Of a DNA stretch of 57,981 bases, positions 43,339 through 52,058 are shown in pieces. Position 1 is the stretch's first letter, and each line of letters starts with the position of its first letter. Under the pieces are notes generated by a model. It did no database searches. It had not been told where the DNA came from and worked only from the letters and a program-made list of their open reading frames with translations. This stretch comes from an uncultured Lachnospiraceae bacterium. Its GTDB lineage: Bacteria; Bacillota; Clostridia; Lachnospirales; Lachnospiraceae. The translations under genes and the position numbers were made by a program. The stretch spans positions 1 to 57,981 of the forward strand of contig ONBW01000009.1 in assembly GCA_900316165.1 (NCBI GenBank), written 5' to 3'.

Positions 43339-44084
43339 TGGCATTACTTGATTTAAAAAATATCCGCAAAAAATTCGACTCTACTGAGGTCTTAAAGGGC
43401 GTAAGCTTTGACGTCGAAAAGGGCGAGGTAGTTTCAATCCTTGGACCATCAGGATCGGGAAAGACAACTCTTCTCAGGTGCATCAATTTCCTCGAGAGAG
43501 CAGATTCCGGCACGATGGAATTCGATGGGACGAGCTACGACCTGGGAACTATATCAAAGAAGGACATGCTTGCCATTCAGAAAAAGACCGGCTTTGTGTT
43601 CCAGGACTATAACCTGTTCAGAAATAAAAATGTCCTCGATAACGTCACCTTAGGCCTCACCTCTGCTAGAAAAATTCCAAAGGATAAGGCAGAGAAAAAG
43701 GCAATGGACATGCTCTCCCGCGTAGGAATGGCGGACTACGCAAAGCAGTATCCGTCGCAGCTTTCGGGTGGGCAGCAGCAGAGAGTTGCGATAGCGAGGG
43801 CATTGGCCACAGACCCGGAGATCATTTATTTTGACGAGCCGACATCGGCATTGGACCCACAGCTTACCGGCGAGGTGCTTTCAGTTATGAGAAAGCTTGC
43901 CTCAGACGGTATGACGATGCTTGTAGTCACCCATGAGATGTCATTTGCGAGAGAGGTCTCGAGCAAGGTCATTTTCATGGATGGAGGGGTAGTCGCCGAA
44001 AGCGGCAGCCCCGAAGATATATTTACTCATCCCAAGAAGGATAGAACAAGAGAGTTTTTAAGACTGGAGGAAAAAACAAAATGA
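43338..44084 (+). CDS. Polar amino acid ABC transporter, ATP-binding protein
   Basis: A 248-residue ABC ATPase of the HisP/GlnQ group. Walker A is [10 protein letters not shown]-loop in FVFQDYNLF, signature [15 protein letters not shown], Walker [14 protein letters not shown], and the switch His in [12 protein letters not shown]. The longer frame from 43044 overlaps the permease gene and is rejected; the ATG at 43338 gives the family start. It overlaps both neighbours by a few bases. Confidence 0.95.
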   Translation: MALLDLKNIRKKFDSTEVLKGVSFDVEKGEVVSILGPSGSGKTTLLRCINFLERADSGTMEFDGTSYDLGTISKKDMLAIQKKTGFVFQDYNLFRNKNVLDNVTLGLTSARKIPKDKAEKKAMDMLSRVGMADYAKQYPSQLSGGQQQRVAIARALATDPEIIYFDEPTSALDPQLTGEVLSVMRKLASDGMTMLVVTHEMSFAREVSSKVIFMDGGVVAESGSPEDIFTHPKKDRTREFLRLEEKTK

Positions 44085-44893
44085 AAAAGAGATTACTTGC
44101 AGCTGTTCTGGCAGCAACGACCGTACTTCTTTGTGCCTGCGGTTCTACGAGCGCGAGCACTGCATCAGGTAACAGTGAAAGCGACCATCTCGAGCAGATA
44201 AAGATGGCCGGAAAGATAGTAGTGGGGCTCGAAGGAGACTGGCAGCCGTTTTCATATCATGACGACAACGACAAGCTCGTTGGGTATGATGTAGAGGTTG
44301 CTCAGAATATTGCAAAGAAGTTAGGCGTCAAGGCAGACATCCAGGAGGGCCCGTGGGACGGACTTTTCGCAGGAATGGATTCAGGCAGGTACGACATAGT
44401 GGTCAACGGTGTCGATGTGACTGAGGAGAGACAGAAGAAGTACGATTTCTCAGATCCGTATGCCTATGACCACACTGTACTTATCGTAAAGAAGGGAAAT
44501 ACCGATATCAAGAGCTTCGATGACCTGAAGGGCAAGACCACGGCGAATTCCATCGGCTCCACCTACCAGGAGATAGGCGAGCAGTACGGAGCTACAGTAA
44601 AGGGCGTAGATACCTTGGTTGAGACACTTCAAATGGTAAAGAACGGGCAGGTGGATGCCACTATTAATGCGTCCACCTCATTCGGCGATTACATGAAGTA
44701 CAACCCGGATGATCCGCTCGAGATAGCCGCTACTGCAGAGGAAGCCACGGCCTATGCCATCCCTATGGAGAAGGGTGAGGTGAATGCGACTCTTAAGGAG
44801 GCAATCAACAAGGCCTTAAAGGAGATGCGTGACGACGGCACATTAAAACAGCTTTCAGAGAAATATTTCGGGGCTGACCTGACAAACGAATAA
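44081..44893 (+). CDS. Polar amino acid ABC transporter, substrate-binding lipoprotein
   Basis: A 270-residue extracellular binding protein. The N-terminal signal ends in a lipobox LLCAC, so it is anchored by lipid at the cysteine near residue 19. The SBP_bac_3 fold shows [20 protein letters not shown] and [22 protein letters not shown]. The WxPFxYxDDxxKLxGYDVEV motif resembles cystine-binding proteins, but dibasic or polar amino acids are also possible. It overlaps the ATPase gene by four bases. Confidence 0.92.
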   Translation: MKKRLLAAVLAATTVLLCACGSTSASTASGNSESDHLEQIKMAGKIVVGLEGDWQPFSYHDDNDKLVGYDVEVAQNIAKKLGVKADIQEGPWDGLFAGMDSGRYDIVVNGVDVTEERQKKYDFSDPYAYDHTVLIVKKGNTDIKSFDDLKGKTTANSIGSTYQEIGEQYGATVKGVDTLVETLQMVKNGQVDATINASTSFGDYMKYNPDDPLEIAATAEEATAYAIPMEKGEVNATLKEAINKALKEMRDDGTLKQLSEKYFGADLTNE

Positions 44894-44906
44894 ATTTATG
44901 CAACCA

Positions 44907-44954
44907 GCCGCGGAGACGTTTATTTTTACAAGAAAAATACAGCGCCCTCGCGGC
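44907..44954 (+). terminator. Hairpin after the ABC transporter operon
   Basis: GCCGCG (44907-44912) with CGCGGC (44949-44954), and an inner stem TATTTTT (44921-44927) with AAAAATA (44933-44939). Not a classical terminator, as the T-rich part follows only after a gap, but well placed for one. Confidence 0.5.
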
Positions 44955-44984
44955 ATTTCTATCTGTGTTTTTAAGCAAAACAGG

Positions 44985-45013
44985 TTGACAAGAAGCCATT
45001 AAAAAAATAAAAT
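44985..45013 (+). promoter_or_regulatory. Promoter for the chemoreceptor gene
   Basis: TTGACA (44985-44990), 17 bp, TAAAAT (45008-45013), followed by a leader of about 110 nt. It is a sigma-A type, not the sigma-28 type usual for chemotaxis genes. Confidence 0.8.
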
Positions 45014-45125
45014 AGTAGGTGTGTGAGTCCGAATTGTGTTATCCAAAAAGGTGGGCAGCATTAAAGACAGCATATAAATCAGACCATGGTAATGGCTGTG
45101 TTTTAATAATTGGAGGGAATTTTAT

Positions 45126-46103
45126 ATGTTCGGAAGAAAGAAGAAAATTGAAGCGCAGGCTCCTGAGGCTCAGGTAGAGAAGATTGACATCACGAAGGAG
45201 ATGCAGCCTGTTATAGACAGCGGGAATTATATTCTCGAGCAGAAGGACAAGCTCCAGCAGGAAGAACAGAACACTTCTGACGCATTAGGTGAGATAAAGG
45301 ATTCTTTCCAGATGGTAGAACAGCGTTCTGACGAAGTAACTGAGTCAATGGAACAGTTCAACGAGCGCTTCAAGGAGGTTACATCTGTTACAGAGAACTT
45401 CGAGCAGATCATCAAGAAGATGCTCGCTACAGCAGATGACACCCACAGGAATATGAATAATGTCCGTACCTCATCCTCATCTGTAAACGACACGATCTCT
45501 ACAGTAGAGGAAGTATTCAGGGAGTTCCAGTCAAGCTTCGATGAAATCCTCGAGAAAGTTAATGCCATCAACGGCATTGCAAACCAGACCAACCTTCTTG
45601 CACTCAACGCTTCAATTGAGGCTGCAAGAGCTGGTGAGAGTGGTAGAGGATTCGCAGTCGTAGCTGATCAGGTAAACGAGCTTTCAAGTAATATCAAGAC
45701 CCTCGTTGCTTCAATCGGTGAGTCCATGGAGAAGCTGAACCAGAATAACAACCGTCTGATGAACTCCATCAATGATACAAGAACAGCTATTCAGGATTCT
45801 ATGACTCATATCAATGAGACAGAGGAGATTGTCGATTCTATCAAGTCTGTAGCAGGTGAGATCGAAGAAGGTAACACAAATATGGTTGGCGTCATCGGTA
45901 AGTGCTCAGAGGATATGAACTCACTCCAGACCACTATGGAGGAGTCAAAGCCTTATTATAAGGAAGTATCCGACCACATCGATTCGCTTTCTACAAATAT
46001 CTCGAATAAGAACCTGATATTTGATGATATGACAAATACCCTCCAGCAGTTCCCAGAGCTGGTAAAGAGAGTAGAGGAAAGAGTTCAGCAGGGGCAGCAG
46101 TAA
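45126..46103 (+). CDS. Soluble methyl-accepting chemotaxis-type signalling protein
   Basis: A 325-residue protein with the conserved MCP hairpin tip [20 protein letters not shown] and [15 protein letters not shown] that binds CheA and CheW. There is no signal peptide or membrane segment and no recognisable sensor domain in the first 60 residues; the rest is predicted coiled coil. It is therefore a cytoplasmic receptor-like protein that may sense an internal or membrane-linked signal, or cluster with other receptors. GGAGGG lies before the ATG. With flagellin nearby it supports motility. Confidence 0.88.
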   Translation: MFGRKKKIEAQAPEAQVEKIDITKEMQPVIDSGNYILEQKDKLQQEEQNTSDALGEIKDSFQMVEQRSDEVTESMEQFNERFKEVTSVTENFEQIIKKMLATADDTHRNMNNVRTSSSSVNDTISTVEEVFREFQSSFDEILEKVNAINGIANQTNLLALNASIEAARAGESGRGFAVVADQVNELSSNIKTLVASIGESMEKLNQNNNRLMNSINDTRTAIQDSMTHINETEEIVDSIKSVAGEIEEGNTNMVGVIGKCSEDMNSLQTTMEESKPYYKEVSDHIDSLSTNISNKNLIFDDMTNTLQQFPELVKRVEERVQQGQQ

Positions 46104-46133
46104 GCCTCAATAAATCATAGGAGATATTTCAAA

Positions 46134-46658
46134 ATGAAAAAAGTAGAAGATTATGTACGTACGATTCCTGATTTCCCGGAAAAGGGCATTATGTTCCGTG
46201 ACATCACGACAGTCCTTAAGGATCCGGATGGATTCGAGCTTGCTATCGATGAGCTCCAGGGATTCCTCGAAGGAGTAGACTTCGACGTTATAGCGGGAAC
46301 AGAGTCGAGAGGCTTTATTTTCGGAACGCCTCTGGCCTATAATCTTCATAAGCCGTTTGTACTTATCAGAAAAAAGGGTAAGCTTCCAGCTGAGACAGTA
46401 GAGCAGACCTACGACCTCGAGTATGGCACAGCTACTATCGAGATGCATAAGGATTCTATCCAGCCAGGACAGAAGGTTGTACTTGTAGACGATCTGATTG
46501 CTACAGGCGGTACTATAGAGGCAGCTGCAAAGCTTGTAGAGAAGCTCGGCGGCAAGGTCGTAAAGATGATTTTCCTTATGGAGCTTGCTGGTCTCAAGGG
46601 CCGTGAGAGACTTAAGAATTATGAGATTGATTCTGTAATCACGTATCCTGGAAACTGA
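46134..46658 (+). CDS. apt: Adenine phosphoribosyltransferase
   Basis: A 174-residue purine salvage enzyme making AMP from adenine and PRPP. The start VEDYVRTIPDFPEKGIMFRD is characteristic; the adenine-site segment is AGTESRGFIFGTPLA and the PRPP loop VVLVDDLIATGGT. An AGGAGA ribosome site precedes the ATG. It is 30 bp behind the chemoreceptor gene with no terminator between, so it may be co-transcribed. Confidence 0.96.
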   Translation: MKKVEDYVRTIPDFPEKGIMFRDITTVLKDPDGFELAIDELQGFLEGVDFDVIAGTESRGFIFGTPLAYNLHKPFVLIRKKGKLPAETVEQTYDLEYGTATIEMHKDSIQPGQKVVLVDDLIATGGTIEAAAKLVEKLGGKVVKMIFLMELAGLKGRERLKNYEIDSVITYPGN

Positions 46659-46776
46659 TACTTTGAGTAAATGATGCATTAAGTGTTGATATAGTTTCCA
46701 AGCGGGCTTGTAAATGCGGCTTTCGAATTAATTATCGACGGATGCATCTCTGATTAAAAAATATTTAGAAGGGGTG

Positions 46777-46807
46777 GCAGTGGGATTTTGTCTCCCACTG
46801 CTTTTTT
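46777..46807 (+). terminator. Terminator directly before the 46815 gene
   Basis: GCAGTGGGA (46777-46785) pairs perfectly with TCCCACTGC (46793-46801), then six T residues. The next start codon is seven bases further. A purine run AGAAGGGG (46767-46774) lies before the hairpin; nothing ribosome-site-like lies after it. Confidence 0.88.
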
Positions 46808-46814
46808 ATTATCT

Positions 46815-47750
46815 ATGAGAGATATTTCTTTAGTGATTATGGCAGCCGGCATCGGTTCACGCTTCGGCGGCGGGATCAAGCAACTGGCTTCTGTCGGTGA
46901 GGATGGGAGCATTATCATGGACTACTCAGTCCATGATGCCATCGAGGCTGGATTCGATGAAATCATCTTTATCATCAGGGATGAGATAGAGAAGGATTTC
47001 ATGGACATCATCGGGCACCGTATCGAGAAGGCAGCTTCCGCGCGAAATGTCCGTGTATACTATGTGAATCAGTCGCTTACGATTCTGCCGAAGGGTTTTA
47101 CTCTGCCAGCTGGCCGTACAAAACCGTGGGGAACCGGAAAGGCAGTGCTTTCAGCATCAACGCTTCTTGATAAGCCATTTGCTGTAATAAATGCCGATGA
47201 CTACTATGGCAAAGAGGCTTTCGTTCAGATGGCTGATTTCCTTAAGAATACTCCGGAGGATTCAAGAGACCACTACTGCATGGCAGGCTTCCTTTTGAAA
47301 AATACCTTAAGTGATTTTGGCTCAGTTACCCGTGGAATCTGTCGTGCCACAGATGACGGCTTCCTTTCTGGAATCGAGGAGACTCACGATGTAAAGAAGC
47401 TCCCAGGCGGAAAGGCCGCTGGCGAATTCGGAGAAGTCGATGTGAATTCACTTGTCTCGATGAATATGTGGGGATTTACACCAGACTTCGTTTCAAAGCT
47501 TTCAGATGGTTTTGTCGAATTCCTCGATAAAGTCTTAAATCGTGGCGAGGGAGACCCGATGAAGGCTGAGTATCTGCTTCCGAACTTTGTCGAAGAGCTG
47601 CTTCAGAAAAATGAAGTAGATGTAAAAGTCCTTCCGTCAAAGGATACCTGGTATGGCCTGACTTATAAGGAGGACATCCCAGCAGTTCGGGAGGCATTTA
47701 AGAGAATGGTGTCCTCTGGGGTTTACGCTAGTCCGTTATTTGGAGACTGA
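46815..47750 (+). CDS. Nucleotidyltransferase (NDP-sugar pyrophosphorylase-like)
   Basis: A 311-residue protein of the nucleotidyl transferase superfamily. The nucleotide loop is VIMAAGIGSRFGG; KPWGTGKAVLSAS and VINADDYYGKEAF hold the sugar- and metal-binding residues. It probably transfers a nucleotide to a sugar phosphate or similar, but the exact substrate is unknown. The frame reaches 46788 inside the terminator, but the ATG at 46815 begins the conserved domain. It ends two bases before repeat array 2. Confidence 0.82.
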   Translation: MRDISLVIMAAGIGSRFGGGIKQLASVGEDGSIIMDYSVHDAIEAGFDEIIFIIRDEIEKDFMDIIGHRIEKAASARNVRVYYVNQSLTILPKGFTLPAGRTKPWGTGKAVLSASTLLDKPFAVINADDYYGKEAFVQMADFLKNTPEDSRDHYCMAGFLLKNTLSDFGSVTRGICRATDDGFLSGIEETHDVKKLPGGKAAGEFGEVDVNSLVSMNMWGFTPDFVSKLSDGFVEFLDKVLNRGEGDPMKAEYLLPNFVEELLQKNEVDVKVLPSKDTWYGLTYKEDIPAVREAFKRMVSSGVYASPLFGD

Positions 47751-47752
47751 TA

Positions 47753-48215
47753 TAACGTACAGAAATAAGAAAAGCTGGAATCTGTCCGTAAGATTCTGAG
47801 CGTTGTTACATACAGAAATAAGAAAAGCTGAGATCTGTCCGTAAAAATCTGAGCGTTGTTACGTACAGAAATAAGAAATGTTGAAATCTGTCCGTAAAAA
47901 CGTCAAAGAAATTACGTACAGAAATGAGATTTGATGGAATCTGTCCGTAAGAATTTCTGTCAGTTGACATACAGAAATGAGATTTAATGGATTCTGTATG
48001 TAAGAATTCCTGTCAGTTGACATACAGAAATAAGAAAAGCTGGAATCTGTCTGTAATAACGGCAAAGAAATTACATACAGAAATGAGAGATACTGGAATC
48101 TGTCTGTAATAATGGCAAAGAAATTACATACATAAATGAAAAATACTGGAATCTGTCTGTAATAACGGCACAAAACTTACGTACAGAAATTAGAAAAACA
48201 AAATTCTGTCCGTAA
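47753..48215. repeat. Palindromic repeat array 2: nine 39-bp units at 53-bp period
   Basis: Units begin at 47753, 47806, 47859, 47912, 47965, 48018, 48071, 48124 and 48177, each 39 bp with 14-bp spacers. Consensus arms: TTACRTACAGA and TCTGTCYGTAA. Arm position 5 is G in units 1, 3, 4 and 9, where the partner is C, and A in units 5-8, where the partner is T; unit 2 is an A/C exception. Most copies share a fixed T-C mismatch at arm position 6. It fills the gap between two convergent genes. Confidence 0.95.
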
Positions 48216-48231
48216 GCAGGCTGCCACAAGC

Positions 48232-48888
48232 TTATTTAATAAGACAAATGATATCCGAGAGGCTCTTTGCTGTAGCATAGAGTCTCTTTTTTAGTTCAAA
48301 ATCTGGTTCTGTCAGATCTGGCACCATTATAGTGTCAATGCCTGCATTGATTGCTGACATGCAGCCGTTTGGGGAGTCTTCTACAGCAAGACATTCGGAA
48401 GGTGCGAGGCCCAGTCGGTCAGCAGCAAGCAGATATGGATCTGGATAAGGCTTACCACGCTTAGCCTCGTGAGCGCTTATTACATCATCGAAGTGCTCGT
48501 ATAGTCCTGCATTCTTCAGCCTCCCTGTTGCAGCTACAAGATTTGTAGCAGTAACTACAACTGCCTTTATTCCAGACCTATGGCAGTAGTCGAGGATTTC
48601 CATAATACCCGGCTTCAGAGGCACAGGATTATCCTGCAGATATTTCATGACAGAGTCAGCAACAGCGGTGTGAAGCTCATCGTAATCGACAGCGTCCCCG
48701 TGTCTGTCCTGTAACAGCTTCTTGGAATCATCGCGGTTTAATGATCTTAAGTCTAGAGAATCCTGGTAAGTGAATTCGTTCATCCCGAGATCCTTTGCAC
48801 ATTGATTCCAATAGATATTATAGATTCTCTCAGTATCTGTAATCGTGCCGTCCATATCGAACAGAACGGCCTTCCAGTTTTTCTTCAT
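48232..48888 (-). CDS. HAD-superfamily phosphatase/phosphomutase (beta-phosphoglucomutase-like)
   Basis: A 218-residue HAD hydrolase. Motif I is LFDMDGTITDTE, motif II VVTATN, motif III the Lys in AHEAKRGKPYPDPYL, motif IV AVEDSPNGCMSA. The helical cap after motif I and the KPxPDxYL motif place it with beta-phosphoglucomutase and sugar-phosphate phosphatases (GPH/PGMB type). Substrate unknown. TTTGGAG precedes the ATG. Its stop is 16 bp from repeat array 2 and an IS element lies upstream. Confidence 0.87.
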   Translation of the reverse strand: MKKNWKAVLFDMDGTITDTERIYNIYWNQCAKDLGMNEFTYQDSLDLRSLNRDDSKKLLQDRHGDAVDYDELHTAVADSVMKYLQDNPVPLKPGIMEILDYCHRSGIKAVVVTATNLVAATGRLKNAGLYEHFDDVISAHEAKRGKPYPDPYLLAADRLGLAPSECLAVEDSPNGCMSAINAGIDTIMVPDLTEPDFELKKRLYATAKSLSDIICLIK

Positions 48889-48959
48889 AAAAACTCCAAA
48901 TGATAATTTTTTTAGTTTCGTTGCACTATTCTGACTACTCCTCGGGGCAAGCCCCGAGG

Positions 48960-49145
48960 GTTCCTCTGACTGTGGTGTTCTAGGATCGTTCGCTTACGCG
49001 AGGGAACATAGATGATGCACAGGAGCAGCAACACTTTACCTTCGCACATACCCTTACAGGCTGCCTTGCGGGACAACTCCCACGTTGACGAAGAGATTTT
49101 TGTACCGATGGGTACAGGGAAGCGCAGTCGGTCTCCCTGTTATAT
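48960..49145 (-). ncRNA. Omega-RNA-like 3' tail of the IS element
   Basis: The non-coding stretch between the transposase stop and the right-end hairpin reads on the minus strand with several stems (for example CTCGCGTAAGCGA, and GGGAGTTGTCCC) and ends GAGGAACCC-hairpin-GAGTAGTCA. From memory, this resembles the 3' tails of TnpB-bearing IS605 elements, where the omega RNA lies. No TnpB frame is present, so it would be an orphan scaffold. Confidence 0.35.
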
Positions 49146-49242
49146 TATCAAAGTTATTTATCAGGCTATCTTTATACCACTGTTTAATATCTTTATCTTA
49201 TTATCCTTTATCCACGCCATAAGTTCTTTTTCTTTCTGATAT

Positions 49243-49692
49243 TCAGTTTTTGGCTTTCTTTTCATTTTCGTCATGGGCTTTCTGTTCCGCTATATACTTT
49301 TTGACAGTCTCCTCGCTGATATGCCCCACCGTTGAGACAAAGTATCCGGATGACCATAGTACTCCGCATCTGGCATAGAACCTTTTGAGCTGTGGATATG
49401 CTCTGAACAGTTCTATTGCACTCCAGCTCTTTAAAGTCCGGGCTATATCGCAAGGAGCGACAGTCTGCGGACAGTCTACAAAGATATGGATATGATCCGG
49501 CATGACTTCCAGTGCTTTTATTGAGTATCCATACCTGGTACATATATCAGCGAGGATCTTTTTAAGTGTCACATCTACGCCGTCCTTTAATACCGAGAAT
49601 CTGAACTTAGGGCACCAGATGATATGATACTGTGTAAGGTACCTGCAGTGTGATGCATGGTGGTACTGCTCGTTATTCCTGTCCATCATCAT
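49243..49692 (-). CDS. tnpA: IS200/IS605 transposase TnpA (Y1/HUH)
   Basis: A 149-residue single-strand transposase. The HUH pair lies in VMPDHIHIFVD and the catalytic tyrosine in EETVKKYIAEQ near the C-terminus; CRYLTQYHIIWCPKFR is the family N-terminus. Length is normal and the frame is intact, so it may be active. Its start overlaps the end of the upstream ribbon-helix-helix gene by 20 bases and has no good ribosome site, so translation may be coupled. Confidence 0.93.
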   Translation of the reverse strand: MMMDRNNEQYHHASHCRYLTQYHIIWCPKFRFSVLKDGVDVTLKKILADICTRYGYSIKALEVMPDHIHIFVDCPQTVAPCDIARTLKSWSAIELFRAYPQLKRFYARCGVLWSSGYFVSTVGHISEETVKKYIAEQKAHDENEKKAKN

Positions 49693-49864
49693 TACCGTCT
49701 GTGAGCTGATACTTTTCCTTTATGCCTCTTCTCATCAGATCAAGGAATGTTACTGTACGCCCTTCATCTACCGAATAGATACGTGCCAGGTTTTCCAGTT
49801 GGTCTTTCCACACAGTGGGTATTGTTATGTTTATCTGTGTATTTCCTTTTTTTGACTGTGCCAT
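49673..49864 (-). CDS. Ribbon-helix-helix-like small protein within the IS element
   Basis: A 63-residue protein. A short strand (TQINITIPTVW) followed by two helices (DQLENLARIYSV, TFLDLMRRGIKEK) fits a ribbon-helix-helix DNA-binding fold as in CopG/MetJ. A GAGAGG ribosome site precedes its ATG. It overlaps tnpA, so the two proteins would be made together. It may repress or guide transposition; that is inference. Such a gene is not part of the classical IS200 layout. Confidence 0.6.
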   Translation of the reverse strand: MAQSKKGNTQINITIPTVWKDQLENLARIYSVDEGRTVTFLDLMRRGIKEKYQLTDGNDDGQE

Positions 49865-50103
49865 GTGATACCTCTCTTGTCACCACTTTATTATCATATA
49901 TTATATATTTTTTCTATGAAAACATCAAGAGCTGTGCATCAAATTGAAGGTGGCTTCATCCCCGAGGTTTGCCTCGGGGGGTTCACCTTTGTGTAAGTTA
50001 AAGTTTATTTTATAACAGATTTTGATCGAACGTACACATTTTTCTCCAAATCTGATAAAATAAAAAGAATAAGGCTAACACAATCTATAAAAGGAGTAAA
50101 CAG

Positions 50104-51756
50104 GTGAGAAAAAGATTTGTAAATTCAATCATAGCAGCAGCGCTGGTCTGCGCGTGTCTCGTCACTGGCTGCGCAGGCGGCAATACTTCAGGCAGTGCCG
50201 GGAAGGCATCAAATGTCTCTTACATGGAGAGCATCAACGGGAAGTTGAAGGAAAATGTGCCGGACGATAAGTATCGGACGACTTACGAGATTTTTGTCGG
50301 GTCGTTCTATGATTCAAACGGTGACGGAATCGGTGACCTGAAGGGAGTCGAGGAGAAACTCGACTATATAAAGGGAATGGGCTTCAACCAGATCTGGCTT
50401 ATGCCGATATGTCCATCACCGTCATATCACAAGTACGATGTGACTGACTACATGTCGATAGATCCTGATTATGGCACAATGGAGGACTTCGAGAGCCTTG
50501 TGGCAGCCTGCCATAAGGACGGAATAAAGATAATAACAGATTTGGTCTTAAACCACACTTCAACCCAGCATCCATGGTTCCAGAAGGCAAAGGAGTACCT
50601 GAAAAACCTGAAGGACGGCGAGAAGCCGGATGTGAAGAAGTGCCCGTATGTGAACTACTATAATTTCACCCGCGAGGAGGGTGAGAGCGGATATTCCCAG
50701 CTGGCTGGCAGCATGTGGTACTATGAGGCGCAGTTCTGGGAAGGTATGCCAGACCTGAACCTCGATAACAAGGCGGTCAGGGATGAGATTAAAAAAATAA
50801 CCGATTTCTGGCTCGATGAGGGCGTAGACGGCTTCAGACTAGATGCCACCACCAGCTACTACACCGGAAATGAGGAGAAGAATATCGAATTCCTGAAGTG
50901 GCTCAACGATGAGGTAAAGGCAAAGAATCCAGACGCCTATATGGTAGGTGAGTGCTGGACAGACCTTGCTACTTATAGCAGATATTACAAGAGTGGAGTA
51001 GACAGCTTTTTCGACTTTGACTTTGCAAACACCGATGGAGTCATAAAAAAGACAGTAAACGGTGAAACTACAGCAAAGGGCTATGGAGAGGAGATGGTCA
51101 CAGCTCAGGATAAGATCTCTGAGAACTCAGATGGCAAAGGTATCGAAGCACCATTCTATACAAATCACGACCTGGCACGTTCAGCTGGATATTATCCAGG
51201 AGATGACGGCTCGAAGACAAAGTTTGCCGAAGGCCTGAATCTGATGATGAGCGGCTGCGCCTTTGTCTACTATGGCGAAGAAATCGGAATGAAGGGCAGT
51301 GGCAGTGATGAAAACAAACGAGCACCGATGTACTGGACCTCAGACAGCACAGCAAAAGGCATGACCAAGGGCCCAAAGGATATGGACCTCTTTGATATGA
51401 AGTACGATCCGGAAGACAAGCAGGTAAAGTCTGACAGCTCAATCTTAAGCTACGTAAAGCAGGCCATTAAGCTCCGTAATTCCTTCCCGGCTATAGCACG
51501 CGGAACTATTACACTTGATGAGAACGCATCAGGAGATAACATCCTCGTAATCACAAAGACACCATCAGACTCATTATACGATCCGGTAGTTTTAGTCTAT
51601 AACACCGGAGAAAAGTCAGCAACACTGAAGAAGTCGAATCTCCCAGATGGATTTACAAAGCTTTCTGGGGTACTTACAGTGGATAAGAATAAGATCACAG
51701 AGAAGGACGGCACGATCACAATGCCAAAGGAGAGTATAGCAGTTTATACCAAATAA
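50104..51756 (+). CDS. Alpha-amylase family (GH13) lipoprotein
   Basis: A 550-residue secreted glycoside hydrolase. The signal peptide ends in the lipobox LVTGC, so it is lipid-anchored outside the membrane. The (beta/alpha)8 barrel has the four GH13 regions: LVLNHTSTQHPW, GFRLDATT with the nucleophile Asp, MVGECW with the acid Glu, and FYTNHDLAR with the third carboxylate. It may act on starch or maltodextrins, feeding glgP. The start is GTG with AAAGGAG upstream. A 16-bp perfect terminator follows. It lies next to an IS element. Confidence 0.92.
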   Translation: MRKRFVNSIIAAALVCACLVTGCAGGNTSGSAGKASNVSYMESINGKLKENVPDDKYRTTYEIFVGSFYDSNGDGIGDLKGVEEKLDYIKGMGFNQIWLMPICPSPSYHKYDVTDYMSIDPDYGTMEDFESLVAACHKDGIKIITDLVLNHTSTQHPWFQKAKEYLKNLKDGEKPDVKKCPYVNYYNFTREEGESGYSQLAGSMWYYEAQFWEGMPDLNLDNKAVRDEIKKITDFWLDEGVDGFRLDATTSYYTGNEEKNIEFLKWLNDEVKAKNPDAYMVGECWTDLATYSRYYKSGVDSFFDFDFANTDGVIKKTVNGETTAKGYGEEMVTAQDKISENSDGKGIEAPFYTNHDLARSAGYYPGDDGSKTKFAEGLNLMMSGCAFVYYGEEIGMKGSGSDENKRAPMYWTSDSTAKGMTKGPKDMDLFDMKYDPEDKQVKSDSSILSYVKQAIKLRNSFPAIARGTITLDENASGDNILVITKTPSDSLYDPVVLVYNTGEKSATLKKSNLPDGFTKLSGVLTVDKNKITEKDGTITMPKESIAVYTK

Positions 51757-51763
51757 TCATTAG

Positions 51764-51806
51764 AAGATACCTTTCAATAACCCCTATTGAAAGGTATCTT
51801 TATTAA
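51764..51806 (+). terminator. Terminator of the amylase gene
   Basis: AAGATACCTTTCAATA (51764-51779) pairs perfectly over 16 bp with 51785-51800, loop ACCCC, followed by TATTAAT. Confidence 0.88.
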
Positions 51807-51867
51807 TAAAAATTTCTTGAAAAAAATAAAATTTTTTTCAAAAAGGGGTTATATAATTTCTGCTTCT

Positions 51868-51875
51868 CCCGATAA
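51868..51875 (+). promoter_or_regulatory. Possible sigma-28 -10 element of the flagellin gene
   Basis: CCCGATAA matches the flagellar sigma-28 -10 consensus GCCGATAA at seven of eight bases. A clear TAAA -35 at proper distance is not seen; a vegetative-like TATAAT also occurs at 51852-51857. So the promoter class is uncertain. Confidence 0.45.
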
Positions 51876-51897
51876 TAAAAGTGTAAGGAAAAGAGAG

Positions 51898-52058
51898 ATG
51901 TATCAGGCAGGATACCAAAGCTTACGTGCACTAGGGTGGAGGCATTTAACACAGATACATCAATCTTCCAAAAGCGTACAGGCAGGGAATGGATTTCCTG
52001 TCAGACAAACCAGGAAGGAACCTGGTGTCTTAAACATATTACATGGAGGTAATTTCAT
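51898..52058 (+). promoter_or_regulatory. Flagellin leader with CsrA-like sites and an overlapping leader frame
   Basis: Two hairpins present GGA in their loops: ACCAGG-AAGGAA-CCTGGT (52009-52026) and, just upstream, CAGGGAA-TGGA-TTTCCTG (51980-51997). A third GGA is in the flagellin ribosome site GGAGG (52045-52049). This matches the layout of CsrA repression of hag in Bacillus. A 55-codon frame starts at ATG 51898 with its own purine-rich site, runs through the whole leader and stops at 52065, overlapping the flagellin start. Confidence 0.55.

Larger units (their letters stand above)
48931..49990 (-). mobile_element. IS200/IS605-family insertion sequence without TnpB
   Basis: About 1.05 kb bounded by subterminal hairpins rather than inverted repeats: CCTCGGGG-CAAG-CCCCGAGG (48940-48959, right end) and CCCCGAGG-TTTG-CCTCGGGG (49960-49979, left end). 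It encodes a Y1 transposase with a small upstream ribbon-helix-helix gene, both on the minus strand, and a 280-bp non-coding tail. Members move as single strands, cutting next to a short target and making no duplication. Exact ends are approximate. Confidence 0.85.

Noticed and set aside
47859-48173. 104-codon minus-strand frame rich in Phe, Tyr and Ser
   Set aside because: It is read-through of repeat array 2; the 53-bp period gives a pseudo-repetitive peptide. The same holds for 40656-40898 in array 1.
48960-49242. TnpB gene remnant in the IS element
   Set aside because: I translated the minus strand by eye and saw no zinc-ribbon or RuvC-like motif; only an RNA-like tail remains.
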